64,000 nt of DNA, taken from Bradyrhizobium diazoefficiens (GTDB taxonomy: Bacteria; Pseudomonadota; Alphaproteobacteria; Rhizobiales; Xanthobacteraceae). The notes below the pieces were generated by a model. That model was not told the origin of the DNA. It made no database searches and saw only the letters and a program-made list of their open reading frames with translations. Made by a program: the position numbers and the translations under genes. Position 1 is the first letter of the stretch, and each line of letters opens with the position of its first letter. Where the stretch lies: positions 1,922,001 through 1,986,000 of the forward strand of contig NZ_CP067041.1 in the NCBI RefSeq assembly GCF_016599855.1, given 5' to 3'. Below, one piece after another: positions 62,010 through 64,000 of the stretch.

Positions 62010-63989
62010 TCACGCCGCAAAAATCGTCCGAAGCTTCTTCGTATCCAGCAGTGCCAGCGCGCCTTCCGCCGACACCGGCCGGCTGATCAGATAGCCCTGC
62101 ACCTCATCGCAACTGATCTGCCTGAGATATTCGAGCTGGTCGGCGGTCTCGACGCCTTCGGCGACCACGCCGATGTCGAGGTCGCGCGCCAGCGAGATTA
62201 CCGATTTCACGATCGCCGCGCAGTCCGGTTGCACCAGCATGTCACGGATGAAGGACTGGTCGATCTTGATGCGGCTGAACGGCAGCTTGCGTAGATAGGT
62301 CAGCGACGAGAAGCCGGTGCCGAAATCGTCAAGCGACACCGTGGCACCGAGCTCCAGTAGCGCGTTCAGGATCGATGCGGCCGAGCCGTATTTCGACAGC
62401 AGCATCGATTCCGTGATCTCGATCTCGAGCCGGTGCGGCGCGAGCTTGGCGTCGGCAAGCGCCTGCACGATAGTTTGGAGAATGCCGGTGTTGTGAAACT
62501 GCGCGGCTGAAAAATTAACGGCGACCCGGATCTCTTCCGGCCAGTCCGACAGTGTCGCGCAGGCGCGCCGAATGACCCATTCGCCGATCTCATGGATCAG
62601 CCCGGTCTCCTCGGCAATTCCGATGAACTCGCTCGGCGGCACCAGTCCGCGCGACGGATGCTGCCAGCGCAGCAGCGCCTCGAAGCCGGTGATGCGGTTT
62701 TCGCCGAGATCGAGGAACGGCTGAAACACCAGAAACAGCTCGTCGCGCGCGACGGCGCCTGCGAGATCCGCCTGCAGCGCCTTGCGGTCGCGCGAGACCT
62801 TGTCGTCGGCCTCCTCGAAGAAGCAGATTGTGCCGGGTCCCGCCTTCTTGGCGCGATAGAGCGCGGCGTCCACGTTCTTCATGATGTCGAGTGCCGTGTT
62901 GCCATCGCGCGGCGCCAGTACGATGCCGACGCTGGTCGCGCCGGAGATCTCGCAGCCCTCGATCAGGAACGGTTCGCCGAAAGCCGCGACGAAACGCTCG
63001 GCGATCTCGAGGGCATCTTCGGGGCGCGCCAGATTGGCCATCACCAGTGCGAACTCATCGCCGCCGATCCGTGCGACATGCTCGGCTGCGCGGGTGCAGC
63101 GCTGCAGGCGGCTCGCGACCTGGACGAGGAATTCGTCGCCGGCGGGATGGCCGAACCGGTCGTTGACCTCCTTGAAGCGATCGAGGTCGAGCAGCAGCAC
63201 CGCGAATTCCTCACCGGAGAGGGCGAGGCGCTTCAGTGCGGCCTCGAGCGTTTCGTTGAAGGCGACGCGATTGGGCAGCTGCGTGAGCGGGTCCTGGCGC
63301 ACCGTGCGCTCCGCCTCGATCTGCCGCATCACGCGCTGCGCGAAGGCGAAGGAATTGATGAACACGCCGCGCAGCAGCACGCTGCCATAGACCACGACGA
63401 GGAAGGCGATCAGCAGGAAGGCGAGGTCGCCGTTTTGACTGAGGCAGATGGCGATGCCGACAAAAATGGGAGCGGTGAACGCGATGGCGGCGATCGGGAT
63501 GGTGGCGAAGGCGAGCGCGCCGCCGGCGAGCATCCCCGAGCACAGACAGGTGATGACGAGCTGTCCGCCGGTCGAAGCGTCCGCGAAGAAGGCGACAGGG
63601 ACGATGCCCCAGGCGGTGCCGAGCACGAAGGCGTTGCGCACCAGCCGGTGCATCGCCCGGCGCGAGACGAATTGCGGTTTTGTGATCCTGCGCGAGGCGT
63701 GCGATTGCACGCCGAACGCGATCGCGGCACCGGCCACGATGACCGCCCAGGTCGACGCGAAGATCCGGTCGGGCGATTGCCACAGCGCGATCGCAAGCAC
63801 GGTGGCATTGCAGGCATTGGCGAGCATGATGCCGACGGAATAGCCGAGCACCAGCGACATCTGCTCGGCGCGGATATGGCCGGCGATGGCTTCGTCGGTT
63901 GCGGGACCGCCAAAGGCTGACAGATCGCCGGCAAACAGCCGCGCGGCATAATTGGTCAGTTGAGTCCGCATCCCAGGGCCTAGCAGCAT
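62010..63989 (-). CDS. Membrane GGDEF-EAL protein (cyclic di-GMP turnover), start possibly outside window
   Basis: 659 residues from ATG 63989; the frame stays open to the window edge, so the true start may lie beyond it (ATG 63971 is also possible). About six membrane segments fill residues 30-205. The GGDEF domain has DLDRFKEVNDRFGH and RIGGDEFALVM; the RxxD inhibitory site upstream is absent. The EAL domain keeps FEALLRW, NFSAAQF, EITES, DDFGTGFSSL, KIDQSFI and AEGVET, so it looks active as a phosphodiesterase. It may set cyclic di-GMP levels that govern EPS output, though no direct link is seen. Confidence 0.88.
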   Translation of the reverse strand: MLLGPGMRTQLTNYAARLFAGDLSAFGGPATDEAIAGHIRAEQMSLVLGYSVGIMLANACNATVLAIALWQSPDRIFASTWAVIVAGAAIAFGVQSHASRRITKPQFVSRRAMHRLVRNAFVLGTAWGIVPVAFFADASTGGQLVITCLCSGMLAGGALAFATIPIAAIAFTAPIFVGIAICLSQNGDLAFLLIAFLVVVYGSVLLRGVFINSFAFAQRVMRQIEAERTVRQDPLTQLPNRVAFNETLEAALKRLALSGEEFAVLLLDLDRFKEVNDRFGHPAGDEFLVQVASRLQRCTRAAEHVARIGGDEFALVMANLARPEDALEIAERFVAAFGEPFLIEGCEISGATSVGIVLAPRDGNTALDIMKNVDAALYRAKKAGPGTICFFEEADDKVSRDRKALQADLAGAVARDELFLVFQPFLDLGENRITGFEALLRWQHPSRGLVPPSEFIGIAEETGLIHEIGEWVIRRACATLSDWPEEIRVAVNFSAAQFHNTGILQTIVQALADAKLAPHRLEIEITESMLLSKYGSAASILNALLELGATVSLDDFGTGFSSLTYLRKLPFSRIKIDQSFIRDMLVQPDCAAIVKSVISLARDLDIGVVAEGVETADQLEYLRQISCDEVQGYLISRPVSAEGALALLDTKKLRTIFAA

Positions 63990-64000
63990 GAGCCGCTTGT

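Noticed and set aside
1..64000. tRNA, rRNA, CRISPR arrays or intact insertion sequences
   Set aside because: I saw no cloverleaf-like segment, no regularly spaced short repeats and no intact transposase; the only regular repeat is inside the gene at 43307.

Overview
The window looks like chromosomal DNA of a high-GC alphaproteobacterium, most likely Bradyrhizobium or a close relative (Nitrobacteraceae). This rests on GC-rich third codon positions in the housekeeping-like genes, the style of the exopolysaccharide (EPS) genes, a palindromic intergenic repeat typical of these genomes, and a vanillate demethylase locus. It is an inference from gene content; no rRNA marker is present.

About 57 of the 64 kb is polysaccharide biology, in two adjacent modules. 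Module 1 (1-24.4 kb): outer-membrane export protein (partial), O-antigen-ligase-type polymerase, small secreted protein, Wzc-like tyrosine autokinase/co-polymerase, a chain of overlapping genes (two exported unknowns, a GumK-like glucuronosyltransferase, a possible new glycosyltransferase), a GT4, a flippase, a methyltransferase-like protein, a GH29-like exported enzyme, a second polymerase candidate, a polyprenyl-phosphate sugar-phosphate transferase, an orphan periplasmic binding protein, then GDP-fucose synthesis (manC, gmd, fcl) with a WcaI-like transferase. Together these suggest a fucose- and glucuronate-containing polymer. The 7.3-15.5 kb part is visibly more AT-rich, as expected for a swapped repeat-unit cassette.

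A spacer (24.4-28.8 kb) carries a VanZ-like protein, several tiny exported proteins, a decayed gene, a hypothetical protein and a PPP-type phosphatase.

Module 2 (28.8-58.8 kb): a second sugar-phosphate transferase, a second Wzc with its own secreted partner, five acyltransferase-3 proteins, a third polymerase candidate, two more flippases, four GT4 enzymes, a PslG-like glycoside hydrolase, a 1303-residue protein with a glycoside hydrolase domain, YD-like 166-residue repeats and an RTX-like end, an aldose-1-epimerase-like protein, and pgm, which supplies glucose-1-phosphate.

The last 5 kb holds vanA-vanR-vanB (vanillate to protocatechuate) with two matching palindromes upstream that are probable VanR operators, a dispersed palindromic repeat, and a membrane GGDEF-EAL protein cut by or close to the window edge.
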